Assembly (NCBI GenBank): GCA_000750105.3
Contig: JPHH03000001.1
Location: 1,302,001-1,366,000 of the forward strand
Source of the DNA: Tolypocladium sp. Sup5 PDA-1
Lineage: Eukaryota > Ascomycota > Sordariomycetes > Hypocreales > Ophiocordycipitaceae
Direction of reading: 5' to 3'
Length of the DNA stretch: 64,000 bases
In this document: piece by piece, positions 51,236 to 62,247 of the stretch
Position numbering within the stretch: position 1 is the stretch's first letter
Layout of the letters: every line of letters starts with the position of its first letter
Translations under genes and position numbers: made by a program
Notes under the pieces: model-generated
What the model saw: the letters and a program-made list of their open reading frames with translations, nothing else
What the model was told of the DNA's origin: nothing
The model's database searches: none

Positions 51236-52747
51236 GGTGACGAGCCGTGATGAAGAAGCAAAGCTGCCGAGCTGGGGCAGGGGACGACGCTCCCTGAATA
51301 CGGTACTCGCGAGCAGTGGACCGTGGAGGGAGACTGGACGCTAAACTAGAGGCCGTTCTGCGGCGCGGGAGAGACCGACCGACGGGCCCACGTCGACAGC
51401 AGCTCCCGGATCAGGGATGCTTGCAGCTCATCAATCTCCTGGGCCATCCCCGCACGCAAATGCTACGGCGGCAGAGCCCCCATGGTTGCTCGATTGACGG
51501 CGCGAGACATGCCCAATCTGTAGGCGCAGGCTGTTTTTGTCAACGATGGCTTGGACTACCGGCGACGGCGCGCGGTGCGGAAGACTCGGCAATGATCGAC
51601 GGAGAGTCTCCCTGGCGGCGGCATGGTGGCTGCAGCATGCTATGTATGTACTGTAGCATGGCCTGACGGGTACATTGGTCGAACAGGTCGATTGGCAAAT
51701 GGGAGAGGCTAATTGGTCCGCCGGGGAAGCGAGCAGCAGTCTGGAGCTGCCAAGCTGGCCCATTGTTGACGTGACGTGTCTCGGTCGATGCGGACATGGT
51801 GTTGATAGTGTTGCCCAGAACTTGCAGCGCTGCCTTTATGGGCACGTCAGACTTCTCGCGAGTCACTGGGCAGCGACCGGATGCCCGCGTCCGCCGTCGA
51901 GAGCTGACAGACCCAAGAGTAAGACATGGCGGTTCGTGAACGCACTGCGCCACGTGGCTCCGTATTTGGATGCCTACCGATGCGACGGACGACCAGGGTT
52001 TGGCTTCTGTCGGCAATGGTCAGCAAATGGCGTCGTACGGCCTTGTGCTGGTTACTTGCTCTGACGCTGCAGCTCCGTGCAGTCAGTCGCGGTAGTTGAC
52101 AGGTTCAAGGTAGCTCCAGTCCAAAAATGGATGCCCATCATTCGTCGTCGGGATGTATCACAAGAGGCATTTCGGAACGTACATGGAAAAATGGATGGGT
52201 AAGGAAATAAGTCTTGCAATGCTTGGACTCGCCGTTAATAGCCCCTCGACTCTGACCACATCCACCCCTTCTGTTTCCCCGACTACTTTCTCGCCCCCAG
52301 TTCCTGAGCACAGGTTTCCTCAATGCCAGAAGTAACACCAACATCCTTCACATCAACCTCCCGTTGCGCTGATATGAGGCTTCATGGGCAACTCAGACCG
52401 TTGACGGAGACTACGAGCTCCTCAGTTACCCTGCATTTGAAGCTGTCGCCTTTGATCGGTTGATGTCCTGGACAGCTGGGAGCGGCCGATTGGTTATTGG
52501 GTTTGGAGGTGCTTTCCGATCCATGGTGGAAGCAACTGTCAATAGTGTGCTGCCGGCAAACCAGAATATAATTGTCAGCGCCTCAAACGCCTTTTGACTG
52601 ATTCTCGAGTCTCGACCAGATGAGGCTCGAGTATGATCCGCCCCATGCTCGACTGCCTCGTACATTTACAGGCCTATCCAACGGGCCGTTTGCCATCCAG
52701 CTTCACAGTGAACATGTCCTTCCCACGACTGAACAAGCCCAGCCATC
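51236..52747. other. Intergenic region, P450 promoter and Zn2Cys6 factor 3' flank
   Basis: 1.5 kb without a gene I can support. Base composition is lower in GC around 52140-52620. Confidence 0.45.
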
Positions 52748-55223
52748 TTATGGGAACGGCGTGCTGTATCTCAGCCAGTCGTGCTCCGGATCAGGAACAG
52801 CGTTGTCCCTCATATCTCCCCCAGCCCCCTGCATCCCCTGCTGCTGCAGGATGCTCGTCTGCCCGTTTGACACCCGCGAACCCGGCTCCGGGACCTTGGG
52901 ATAGTTGAAAAAGTCAAAGACGTCGATGTTGTCCAGCTCGCCCAGCGACACGGATTGGGACGACGTTTCCTCCAGCCCGGACCGGCGGGGGGCCGCTGTC
53001 AGGCTGACCAGGTCGTATGCGCTCCTGCCAAAGACGTCGGTTAGCAACGGCCACGGGACACAGGCAACGGCAACGACTACTCACTTCCTCATGGCGGTGA
53101 AGCTCATCTCGCTCTGCCGTCCTCGCTGGACGACCCGGGCCAGGATCCTGGCGTAGTTGTTGGCGACCTCCCAGTACTGGCCGACGTAGCCCAGGATGTC
53201 GATGAAGAAGTCGATCTTGGTGTCCACCGGGCACCCCACGGCGGCGGCGTGGACGATGAGCAGCCTGGCCGCGATCCACAGCGAAAACGCAAAGGGCGGC
53301 CCGACGAGGTCCAGCCCGTTGGCCTCGTACACGTCCTGCGTGATGTCCCCCAGGCTCTGCACCGCCGACAGGCACCGCTGCATGGCGTAGTGCGACGGCA
53401 CGAAGATGTGAGACCGGACCGTCGGGTACGCCGCCGACGAGTGCAGCCGCACCACCGCCGTGACGTAGGCGCTGTGCAGCATGAACCAGTTGGCGACGCG
53501 GCTCGCCGGGTCCGAGTGGCACAGCGCCGATATCCTGCTGTACTCGCTCGGCAGGCTCTGCAGCCAGGTGTCGAGCGCCGTGTCGAGCGACCGGTACGTG
53601 TTGCGCCAGCCCGCCATCTCCGTCGACGACGAGACGTCGATGGGCGTCTTGAGGAAGTCGTGCACCTGGCTGAGGATCCTGAGGATCTCGCAGTGGTAGG
53701 AAAAGCTGCCGAGGTTCTCTGGCTTGTCGACCGCGTACGAGGTTCCGCCCTGGTGGTCCGGCGTCGGCTCCAGCGACCTCGTCTCGACCGGCACGTTTCG
53801 CGAAAACAAGTCGTACGAGCATGGCAGCACGCGCTTCATCTTCTTGTCGTCGAGCATAAAGTCAAACGTCGTCGTGGCAACCGTCGCGTATCGGTCCAGC
53901 AGATACACCATCCAGCACAGCCGCCGCCGCCCCTCGTCCTCGATCCACGACTCGGGCCGACCGACCGTGACTCTTCGCACGGAGCCTGTATGAGGCAAGT
54001 CGTCTGCGCCCGCGGACAGGTACATGCTGCTCTCCTCGCAGAGGTCCAGTTGCCTGACGTTCTGCGCAAGCAGGGACAGGAGGTTCCACCCCCTGGGACC
54101 GTTGGACGTGCCCAGCTCGTCCAGGGAGAGGATGACGAGCGCCTTGAGGGCCGCAACGCTGACGTGCTCCATGGCGTATATCATGACGGTGTGCTTCGAC
54201 ACGGCGTGGTAATGGGACCTCATCTCCGGAGACAGCCGCGGGTCCTTCAAGAACCGCAGCGTCGTCGCCACAATCGCGTGGAGGAGGATGCGGTCGACTT
54301 CGTTCAGGGACGTCGACCCGAAGAACACGCCAAATGTCGATTTTCGGTCGAGGATCGGGCACCACGTGTTGCAGTGCTTAAAGTACAGGTCCACGAGGGT
54401 GTAGATCATGTCATGCGGCGGCAGGTCTGTCCCTCCCGAGAGCGACGAGGAGCCTGCTCGGGCGCCGCCAGCGACTCGGGACGCCGGATTTGAGGGGTTA
54501 TGGAAGGACGAGTCGTTGCCGCCCATGGACAAGCTCGTTGGCGGCCCTGGAATCGACGTCCGCGCACCGCCAGGCAGTCCATCATGGCTGCTGTCTGGAC
54601 CCTGCCACGAGGGGCTCGAAAACGCGACAGGAGTTCTTCCCTGAGCGACTGGAGTCCCGGCCGGGAGGCCTACTGACCTGGGTGGTCCGTTGGCGTCAGG
54701 CGGCGGAGGGAAGCCGTCGATTTGCTGAGAGGTGTTGTGGTTGCTGACTGCCGGCGACAGGGTCTGCACCGCAGCGGCCGAGTGGTCATGGGCGATGTGG
54801 TCCTCGACGCGTCGCCAGAGCGTCTGCAGGAGGGCATCCACCCGGTTCACCTTGGTCTCGAGCTCGAGGGTAAAGCCGATCCGGCTTCCCGGCTTCTGCC
54901 TCTCGAGATAGACGCATGTCCTGTTGTGCCGAGCACACCACGAGCACGCAGGCTCCGCTCTGTCGCACTTCACCTTTCGAGCCTTGCACAGCTCGCACCT
55001 GGAGAGATGGCCGTCAGTCCACCAGAGCCCCCTATCAACACCACATGGTTCAGGGGCAGGCTTACGATGTCTTTTGATACTTTGTCCTCTTCCGCTTCGT
55101 GCCAGCGGATGCGGGTCCGTTGTGCGAGGTCTCATCACCGCTCGACCCGCCTTCGTCGTGACTGAAGCCCGAGTTCGTCTCGTCCTCGGCCATGGATACC
55201 GGGGGTGCATTCGTATCTACCAT
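52748..55223 (-). CDS. Zn2Cys6 fungal-specific transcription factor
   Basis: Three exons, 55223-55066, 54998-53085 and 53024-52748, give 782 residues. The binuclear zinc cluster spans residues 54-81 (CELCKARKVKCDRAEPACSWC then RHNRTC): CX2CX6CX6CX2CX6C. A basic, Ser/Thr-rich N-terminal region precedes it. A linker and likely coiled coil follow (FTLELETKVNRVDALLQTLW). The fungal_trans regulatory domain occupies the middle (IYTLVDLYFKHCNTWCPILDRKSTF; ESWIEDEGRRRLCWMVYLLDRYATV). Exon 3 is a C-terminal low-complexity acidic tail. Because the last exon begins in a non-obvious phase, raw translation would stop early. Target genes unknown; the adjacent P450 is the nearest candidate. A five-codon upstream frame overlaps the start. 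Confidence 0.9.
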
Positions 55224-55234
55224 GACTGTTCCAT
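55217..55234 (-). promoter_or_regulatory. Five-codon upstream ORF overlapping the Zn2Cys6 factor start
   Basis: ATGGAACAGTCATGGTAG begins 11 nt before the main ATG (55223) in another frame and stops four bases beyond that ATG. A ribosome that starts here would have to reinitiate or leak to make the factor, so the uORF could dampen its translation. Effect is inferred. Confidence 0.5.
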
Positions 55235-56674
55235 GATCTTGGGAAGCAAACTCCACAGTGGTCCCCCTTTTGCTGAGGTAAGAGATGTGGTTCTTACTCG
55301 TAGGCACCGGCCTTATCGGTCTCTGGGATGGGGCTGTTTATAAAGCTGCTTGCAAGTGGAACACGTCTCGCCTCCCTTTGGTTTCGGCGTGGAGGAGGAC
55401 GGCCAGCGAATGGCTTGCTGGCTTCACCTGGGCTGGGGTAGTGTGAGGAGGTAGTCTTCCAGCGGGAGGCGATGATCCGACGCTGCACAAGTCGGGCCGT
55501 ATCGTGCAGAAAGCAGGCCTATGCGCTGTATGTAGGCTCAAGGCGTGGAGAGGACCTTGTTGCCGCAATAGTCGCGGCAAGGGAGGCTGATCCCTGGCCG
55601 GAAGCTGAGGTGGGAATAAGGTGCTCGGTGTCCCTCGGCCGACGGCTGAGCGAGAAGGTGTTTCGGTTTCGTCGTTCCACCGCGTCAATCGTTATCGCAA
55701 AGCCTGGTCCGCTGCTCGTCGTTGAGAGGAAGCATAAGAGCCGCAGGGTGGCCACCGATCAGTATCTCGATGCTCGCTCACTCTTCACTCACTCACTCAC
55801 TGGGCGACGGACGTGCGGGGGATGATGGATGAAGCAACCGAGATGAAAGGTCTGAATGGGTGGCGTGAGACGGAGAGAAGCGTCCTGGCAGAGCCCGTTT
55901 TGGGGTGGTGCACACTGGTGCTCCACCGCCATCATCGACCCCTTTAGGCATTTCAGCGCCGTACCCCGGGCTGGCCGAGCGCGACGCCAGAGCCATGACG
56001 GTTGCGCCGTGGCGCTGGAGTGCGACGGTTTGAGTGCCGAAGGACGCTAGAAGCCTCCTCTGGAGGACATGGAGGGACCTGATTTGGCAGCTTCACGGAT
56101 CATCACTTGTTGGTCCGGAGCGCATCGACAGGCCGTGGCCGACATGCAGCGTGACGACCAGCCGACGACTCCTGCGGCCAGGCAATTATTGCGCCCCGAC
56201 CGGGTTCTACGGACTGCGCCAGAAGGCATCGCGGCCAGGCGAGGAGGGATTTTGCGACAGGGCACACAAGCACGATTCATCAGCACGACATCAGCATGCG
56301 TTCAGCCAGCGCGCATTACGTACGGCAATCTTGCAGAATTGTGGGCTGGGCGGCGCGTGGCCAGTGGCCAGCCATGAACTCGGTTACGCGAGTTGGCGAG
56401 CTCCGTACGGACTACGGATACACGAAGTCGAACAGTCCACTCGCAGCCTGACAGAGCGACGGATCATCGACAGCAACCCGACGCGCGCTCGGACACTCAC
56501 TACGACGCATCTGCTGTAGATTGACAGAAAGCACATCAGCGTCATATCGTCATTTCGAGCTATAATACAAACTCCAAGCTTCTAGGAGCACATTGCTCGT
56601 CGGGCCCGGATCCACCAACTAACACGCACGTCGCCAATGGTATAGTAATCGAACACAGAAGGAATCAAAGACGT
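55224..56674. other. Intergenic region, Zn2Cys6 factor promoter and GUT1 3' flank
   Basis: 1.45 kb. It contains a TCAC tetranucleotide run (about 55786-55800) and no supported gene. Confidence 0.5.
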
Positions 56675-58338
56675 CTAGTTGGACCAGCCCTTGCTCATCT
56701 GGACGGCCTTTTCCCAGCGCTCGAAGCGCTTCGAGGCGTCCTCGGTCGTGATCGCCGGCTTGAACAGCGTCTTGCCCTCGCTGTTGACGTCCTTGAGGTC
56801 GTCAAACGACTCCCATACGCCGGCGGCAAACCCGGCAGCGATGGCGGCGCCGAGGGCCGTGGTCTCGCGCATGGCGGGGCGGCTGACGGGGATGCCGATA
56901 ATGTCCGACTGGGTCTGGTGAATGTTAGCCAACTGCGCTCACTGCATCGGTGTGAAGCCCGGAAGATGCACATACCTGCATGATCAGATCGGCGTTGCAC
57001 ATGCCGCCGTCGACGGCCAGCTCGGTCAGCTTGTGGCCGCTGTCCTTGCCCATGGAGTCGAGGATGGCCTTGGTCTGGAAGCAGGTGGCCTCGAGCGTGG
57101 CGCGCGCAATGTGGCCGCGCTGCGTGTAGGCGGTGATGCCAAAGATGGTGCCGCGGGCGTCGTCGATCCAGTACGGCGCGAACAGGCCGCTAAAGGCCGT
57201 GACGAAGGTGCAGCCGCCGTTGTCCTCGACCGTCTCGGCCAGGGCGCTGAGCTTGGACGACTCCTCGATGAAGCCGAAGTTCTCGACAAGGAACTTGACG
57301 CTCGACCCGGCGACGGCGATGCTGCCCTCGAGGGCATACATGGTGTTGCCCTCACCAAAGTCAAAGGCGACGGTGGAGAGGAGGCCGTGGGAAGAGATGA
57401 CGGGCTTGGGGCCGACGTTGTACAGCAGGAAGCAGCCCGTGCCGTACGTGTTCTTGGCCAGGCCGGGGGTGAAGCCCTTTTGGCCGACGAGGGCCGCCGA
57501 CTGGTCGCCCAGGCAGCCCATGATCTTGGTGCCGTTGAGGAGGGTGCTGGCGAGGGAGCCGTACACCTCGGGGTCGGCGGAGCGCACAATCTTGGGCAGC
57601 TTGACCTTGTTGCGGTCGATGCGGAACCAGTCGAGCAGCTCCGTGTCGTAGTCGAGGGTGTGGAGGTTCATGAACATGGTGCGCGAGGCGTTGGTCGGGT
57701 CCGAGACGTAGACGTTGCGCGCGGGGCCGCCGTTGAGCTTGTACGCCAGCCACGTGTCGACGGTGCCAAAGGCCAGGTTGCCGCGCTCGTAGGCGTCCTT
57801 GACCTCGGGCACGTTCTCGAGCAGCCAGAGCAGCTTGCTGACGGACGGGTACGTGGACAGGGGCAGGCCGCAGCGCTGGGTGAGCTCGCTGGAGCCGATG
57901 CGGGCCTTGAGGCGGCGCACGAGGTCGCGGGCGCGCGTGTCGGTCCAGACGATGGCGTTGTGCAGCGCCTTGCCGGTCGTCTTGTCCCAGACGACGGTGG
58001 TCTCGCGCTGGTTGGTGATGCCGACGGCGGCGATCTGCCCGCGCGAGTGGCCCTGCGTCTCGAACTTTTTGACGGCGCCGTCGATGCACTGCTCGACGGA
58101 CGAGATGATCTCCTCGGGGTCATGCTCGTGCCAGCTGGGGGAGGTGGGACGTCAGTTGGATATCCTCGGTGCGAGGCATCTCGAGAGTGTCGCGGACTCA
58201 CCCGGGGTTGGGGTAGATTTGCTTAAACTCGAGCTGGTGCAGGGCCACGACCTCGCCGCTGCGGTTGAAGATGAGGAAGCGCGTGCTGGTGGTGCCCTGG
58301 TCGATGGCACCGACAAACACCTGCGAGGAGGAAGGCAT
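56675..58338 (-). CDS. GUT1: Glycerol kinase
   Basis: Three exons, 58338-58202, 58134-56976 and 56914-56675, give 511 residues. FGGY-family sugar kinase that makes sn-glycerol 3-phosphate from glycerol and ATP. The N-terminal ATP/substrate motif is GAIDQGTTSTRFLIFN, the glycerol-binding part VGITNQRETTVVWD, the adenosine/FGGY segment GCLGDQSAALVGQ with NTYGTGCFLLYN, and the C-terminal signature LAVDGGMCNADLIMQ followed by TQSDIIGIPVSRP. The end FERWEKAVQMSKGW is family-typical. No mitochondrial signal is obvious; the enzyme is probably cytosolic. A divergent aquaglyceroporin 2.7 kb away provides the obvious partner for glycerol entry. Expected regulation is carbon repression (CreA-type), consistent with candidate sites in the spacer. 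Confidence 0.96.
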
Positions 58339-61073
58339 GGCGGCGGATCTACGAGGGAGAATGGACGCGAGCATTCAACGGACGAGCAAGACAGAGAGCC
58401 GAGGCGGGGAGAGTCTGGGGTATCTGGACGAAGCTGGGGAGAGGAGTGTGGAGATGGAGATGTGAATGAAGAGGAGTGGATGAGGATGAGGACGAGGACG
58501 AGAAGATAAGGGCCTCGACTTTCACATGGGGGCCTTTTTACGAAATACTGGACGACAGCTCGCGGAGCTCGTCGCGGTCGGAGCTGCGACGCTCGATTGG
58601 GGGAAGCTCGAGAGACCCCTCACTGAGGCTTCAGTTTCCCCGCCAGTCCCCAGCCGCCATTCTGGACTACCCCATTCTCATGCCTGCTGCCCCGGAAGTT
58701 GTGGGGGAGCGTGGCTGTCACGAGCTGGTGAGAGGCTGATGGCATGTGCCCGACCCTTGGTGGAGGGAAGCTCACCTGCTGCCATGCGACAATGGCGCGT
58801 TCCGACAGCCCGTGAGGATCCATCTGGCCTGGACGGGGCGGTGGGCTCGAGATGGAGTTGTGGAGGACGTCGACAAACTAGTGTTTCCAAGGACGATATT
58901 TCGGTGTTTGCGACCCGAGCTCGACAACGACCAGCATCGTGGAAGAATGCGCCTCTCAAGGCCGCTCGGTTGGTGTGGTGGCTCCATCCTCGCGGCAGCG
59001 CCAAACCTGGGGACGCCCCAAGATCATCAACGGGTAAGCGAGCACACGTACATACGAGAACCTGCGAGTACTCGTATCACGGAGCAAGCACCAGCACGAC
59101 ACGGACCAACAGCCTAGGCAGCAACAGGCGGCAGCAGCAGACGGCAGCACCCGCCTACGGGAAGCAAACACGCCAGAGCTCTGGCTCGTGACAGTGGCTG
59201 ATTTCGCGCATGCAGCCAACTGCGGACGGCCGCGCAGCTCGGTCGATGTCGGCGAATTGTTACGCACGGGTGGTGTTGAAGGATGCCATCGTGCGCCCCC
59301 GGGGACGGAGAATAGCCAAACGACGACGGCGGCAGGGCAGGACCAACAAAAAGCCCAGCACGGCAGGGGTGTTTTGTGGCTTGCCAGGATGCTGGAGAAG
59401 GACGCCATCCCGCCCCGCCGACGATCTCCACAGCGATGCTTGGGATGTGCCCCAGAAGCTTATACCAGGATGCCTGCCGGAAACAAACAGGCGTGCAGGT
59501 CCAGCGGATGAAGGACGTGGCGACCGACGAGTCCGTGGCGGCATTTTGCCATTGCGGGTGAAGCACGGAGGTGTGTAAGTGACGACACAACTACCTACAT
59601 ACTCGTACATAACGTTACGCACTTGGGCCATCGACCGGCCTAAACTCAAACCAGCACCGGGCCATCTCTTCCCTTTGCTGTTCCTCGGCTTCCTGGCCGT
59701 GTGCCGTCAATGCCTTCATCAACCTGCAACTGGCCTGCGCGTGCCTCGAGCGCATCAGAACGGGAGGGGCAGAAGATTGACTCTGGCCTCGTGGCAGCTG
59801 AGGCGCCTCCACTGTCAAAGCGAAGCGAAAGCTGGAGAGGAACAGGGGCAGCGAGCGGGACCGGGGTCAGCCTCGCGGTGTTCTAGAATGTCGAGACGGA
59901 CGTTTGCGACCGTTCGTGGGGCCGGGGTTGAGTTGATTGTCGCGTGACGTTGACTCGGCAGCAAGCGACCTCGTTTTGCGTGGCGGTCCGCGGAGCCGTT
60001 TGGACACGCGAGAGACGACCTGGACCAACACTCCTACGCCGTAAAGGTCCTGGGTATCGTTGCCGTTCGGTGTGCGCGACCGAAGCTGCATCGTGGCGCC
60101 AATCGCGAATTCGTCAGGGCCGCACCCAGCCACTAACACGCCCCCTCGCGATCCACCCCGTCATCCGTCTCGCCCCCGGGCTTCTGGCTGAAGACGGCCG
60201 TTCGGTCATTGCCGTCATTCGATGGGCGGGCCCTGTCATGGCTGGCCGTCTTTCGTCGTGTCGCTCAGCTTTGGCCTCACCCCGCGAATCCCCAGAGACC
60301 GAGGGCGCCACCGCCCGTCCATTGGGCTTTAGGCTGCCTGTCCCCGGTTTCCAATACAGCAGGCTAACTATTATTGCGGTTCGGCCGAGGGCAGAACGAC
60401 GCGGCAAGGGCAGGGGCAGGAGAATTCGAGAAAAAACTGAATCGGCGCCGCCCCAGTCTTTTTTTCTTGGCCCCAGCCCGGGCTGCGACCTTGGCTGGTT
60501 CTGGTGTCACCTCCCGCGGCGCCGCGCGAACCAGAGGAGCCTCTCCACAAGGCGACGGGCCCGTCAGTGTAACCCGTCTGTCAGGTCCGGCCTTGATTGT
60601 CTGCTGATGCTTTGCAGCGCGGTACGGAGTACCTGCTCGCTGTCACTTTTCCGTGGGCGTTTCAATGGTGCGAGCCCGCGCCGTTTTCTTCATCCCGTCA
60701 CCATCACCACTCACACGCCCAGCCCCTCACTTTGCGTCCTCCCAAAGACCTCCTCCTCCTGTCCTCACTCTCAGTCTCCGCCGCGCCACAGGCCCCCTCG
60801 TCAGCTCATCAGTCTAGACTCCTCGCTTCAAACCCCGTCTTTTCCCCCAAGCTGAACCCGGCTGCCCGGTCGCCATCGGTCTCGCCATCCCGCCGAGCCT
60901 CCCCGTGGGGACACTTATAATCACCGTCTTCCCCGGTGTCGACAACTTCGAGTAGCACTTGGTCGGTCCGGAGCATCCGCACGTTTCCACTCTTCCTGAC
61001 TTGATCGTCTTCAACGGCTTCATCATATCGTCTCCATCGTCCCGCTTAAATCAACTCTTCCCCTCCCGCACTC
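58339..61073. promoter_or_regulatory. Long divergent promoter region between glycerol kinase and aquaglyceroporin
   Basis: 2.7 kb. It holds CCCCGC sites fitting the CreA consensus (SYGGRG reversed) at 58638-58643 and 60280-60285, among others expected by chance in GC-rich DNA. Inverted repeats TACGAG...CTCGTA lie at 59053-59076 and GGTACGGAGTACC at 60621-60633. Open frames here lack domains. A CT-rich stretch (about 60690-60900) precedes the aquaporin ATG and is probably its leader. Confidence 0.45.
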
Positions 61074-62247
61074 ATGTCCATCCTTCCACCCTCCCAGGAC
61101 TCGATATCTGAATCGTCCATCGACAAGACCGTGCCCGTCTACAAGACCGAGATGGGAGGCTCCGTGACGCACGACGAGCCCGCCGACGGCGAGATTGCCG
61201 TGCCCGGGCAGCAGCCGCGCTGGCCCAAGATCCGCTCCATCTGGCAGGATGCCTTTTCCGAGTTCCTCGGGACCATGATCCTCATCCTCTTTGGTGACGG
61301 CGTCGTGGCCCAGGTCGTGCTCAGCAACGGCGTCAAGGGCAACTACCAGAGTATCTCCTGGGGCTGGGGGTGAGTCGCCGCCCGTGGGAGACGTGGCAGT
61401 GCCATGTCTACTCGCACATGTCTTGAGTCTTGAAGAATGCCGACTAACCCTCACCCAGCATCGGCGTCATGTTTGGTGTCTACGTCGGCGGCAAGTCGGG
61501 CGGGCACATCAACCCGGCCGTGACCCTCGCCAACTGCGTCTACCGCGGCCACCCCTGGCGCAAGTTCCCCGTGTATGCCCTCGCCCAGATCCTCGGGGCC
61601 ATGACCGGAGCCGCCATCGTCTACGGCAACTACCGCTCCGCCATCGACCACTTCGAGGGCGGCAGCGGCATCCGCACCGTCACCGGCCCCAACGCCACCG
61701 CCGGCGTCTTCTGCACGTATCCCGCCGAGTTCATGACCCGCACCGGCATGGTCTTCTCCGAGTTCATCGCCAGCACCATCCTGCAGTTTGTCATCTTCGC
61801 GCTCGCCGACCCGGGCAACATCGGCGCCGGCCCGCTGATGCCCCTGTGCCTCTTCTTCCTCATCTTCGGCATCGGCGCGTGCTTTGGCTGGGAGACGGGC
61901 TATGCCATCAACCTGGCGCGTGACTTTGGCCCTCGTCTGGTGACGTACATGATTGGCTACGGCCCCGAGGTGTTTTCCTTTGGCGGCTACTACTTTTGGG
62001 TGAGTGACGAGCCCCCGGGCCAGGATGCCCCAGACTCCAGAGCGTGGGATGTATTTGCTGACGGGAACAGATCCCCATGGTTGTCCCGTTCTTGGGCTGC
62101 CTCGCCGGCGGCGGGCTGTATGACCTCTTCATCTACACGGGCGACAGCCCCATCAACAAGCCCTGGCTCGGCTTCAACCGCCTGTTCCAGCCCCGGCGCA
62201 GCGTGTGGTCCAACACGCACAACAAGGCGCTCGACTCCAGGGTATAG
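61074..62247 (+). CDS. Aquaglyceroporin (MIP family)
   Basis: Three exons, 61074-61369, 61459-61999 and 62071-62247, give 337 residues. After ~55 hydrophilic N-terminal residues come six membrane helices and two half-helices. The first pore box is GGHINPAVT (NPA, 117-119). The second is INLARDFGPRL, so NLA (250-252) replaces NPA, with the Asp254 that marks glycerol-conducting members. NLA in the second box is also found in yeast Fps1. The amino-terminal part is shorter than in Fps1 and lacks its regulatory domains, so this fits the general fungal aquaglyceroporin group. It lies divergent from glycerol kinase. Role: passive entry or exit of glycerol and other polyols across the plasma membrane. 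Confidence 0.94.

Noticed and set aside
53249..54493. 414-codon open frame antisense to the Zn2Cys6 factor
   Set aside because: Complement of a real exon; no domain.
56922..58226. 434-codon open frame antisense to glycerol kinase
   Set aside because: Shadow of a strongly conserved gene on the other strand; repetitive Gly/Ala/Val composition and no motif.
59944..60855. 303-codon open frame in the glycerol kinase/aquaglyceroporin spacer
   Set aside because: Arg/Ser-rich translation without any domain or supporting splice pattern.
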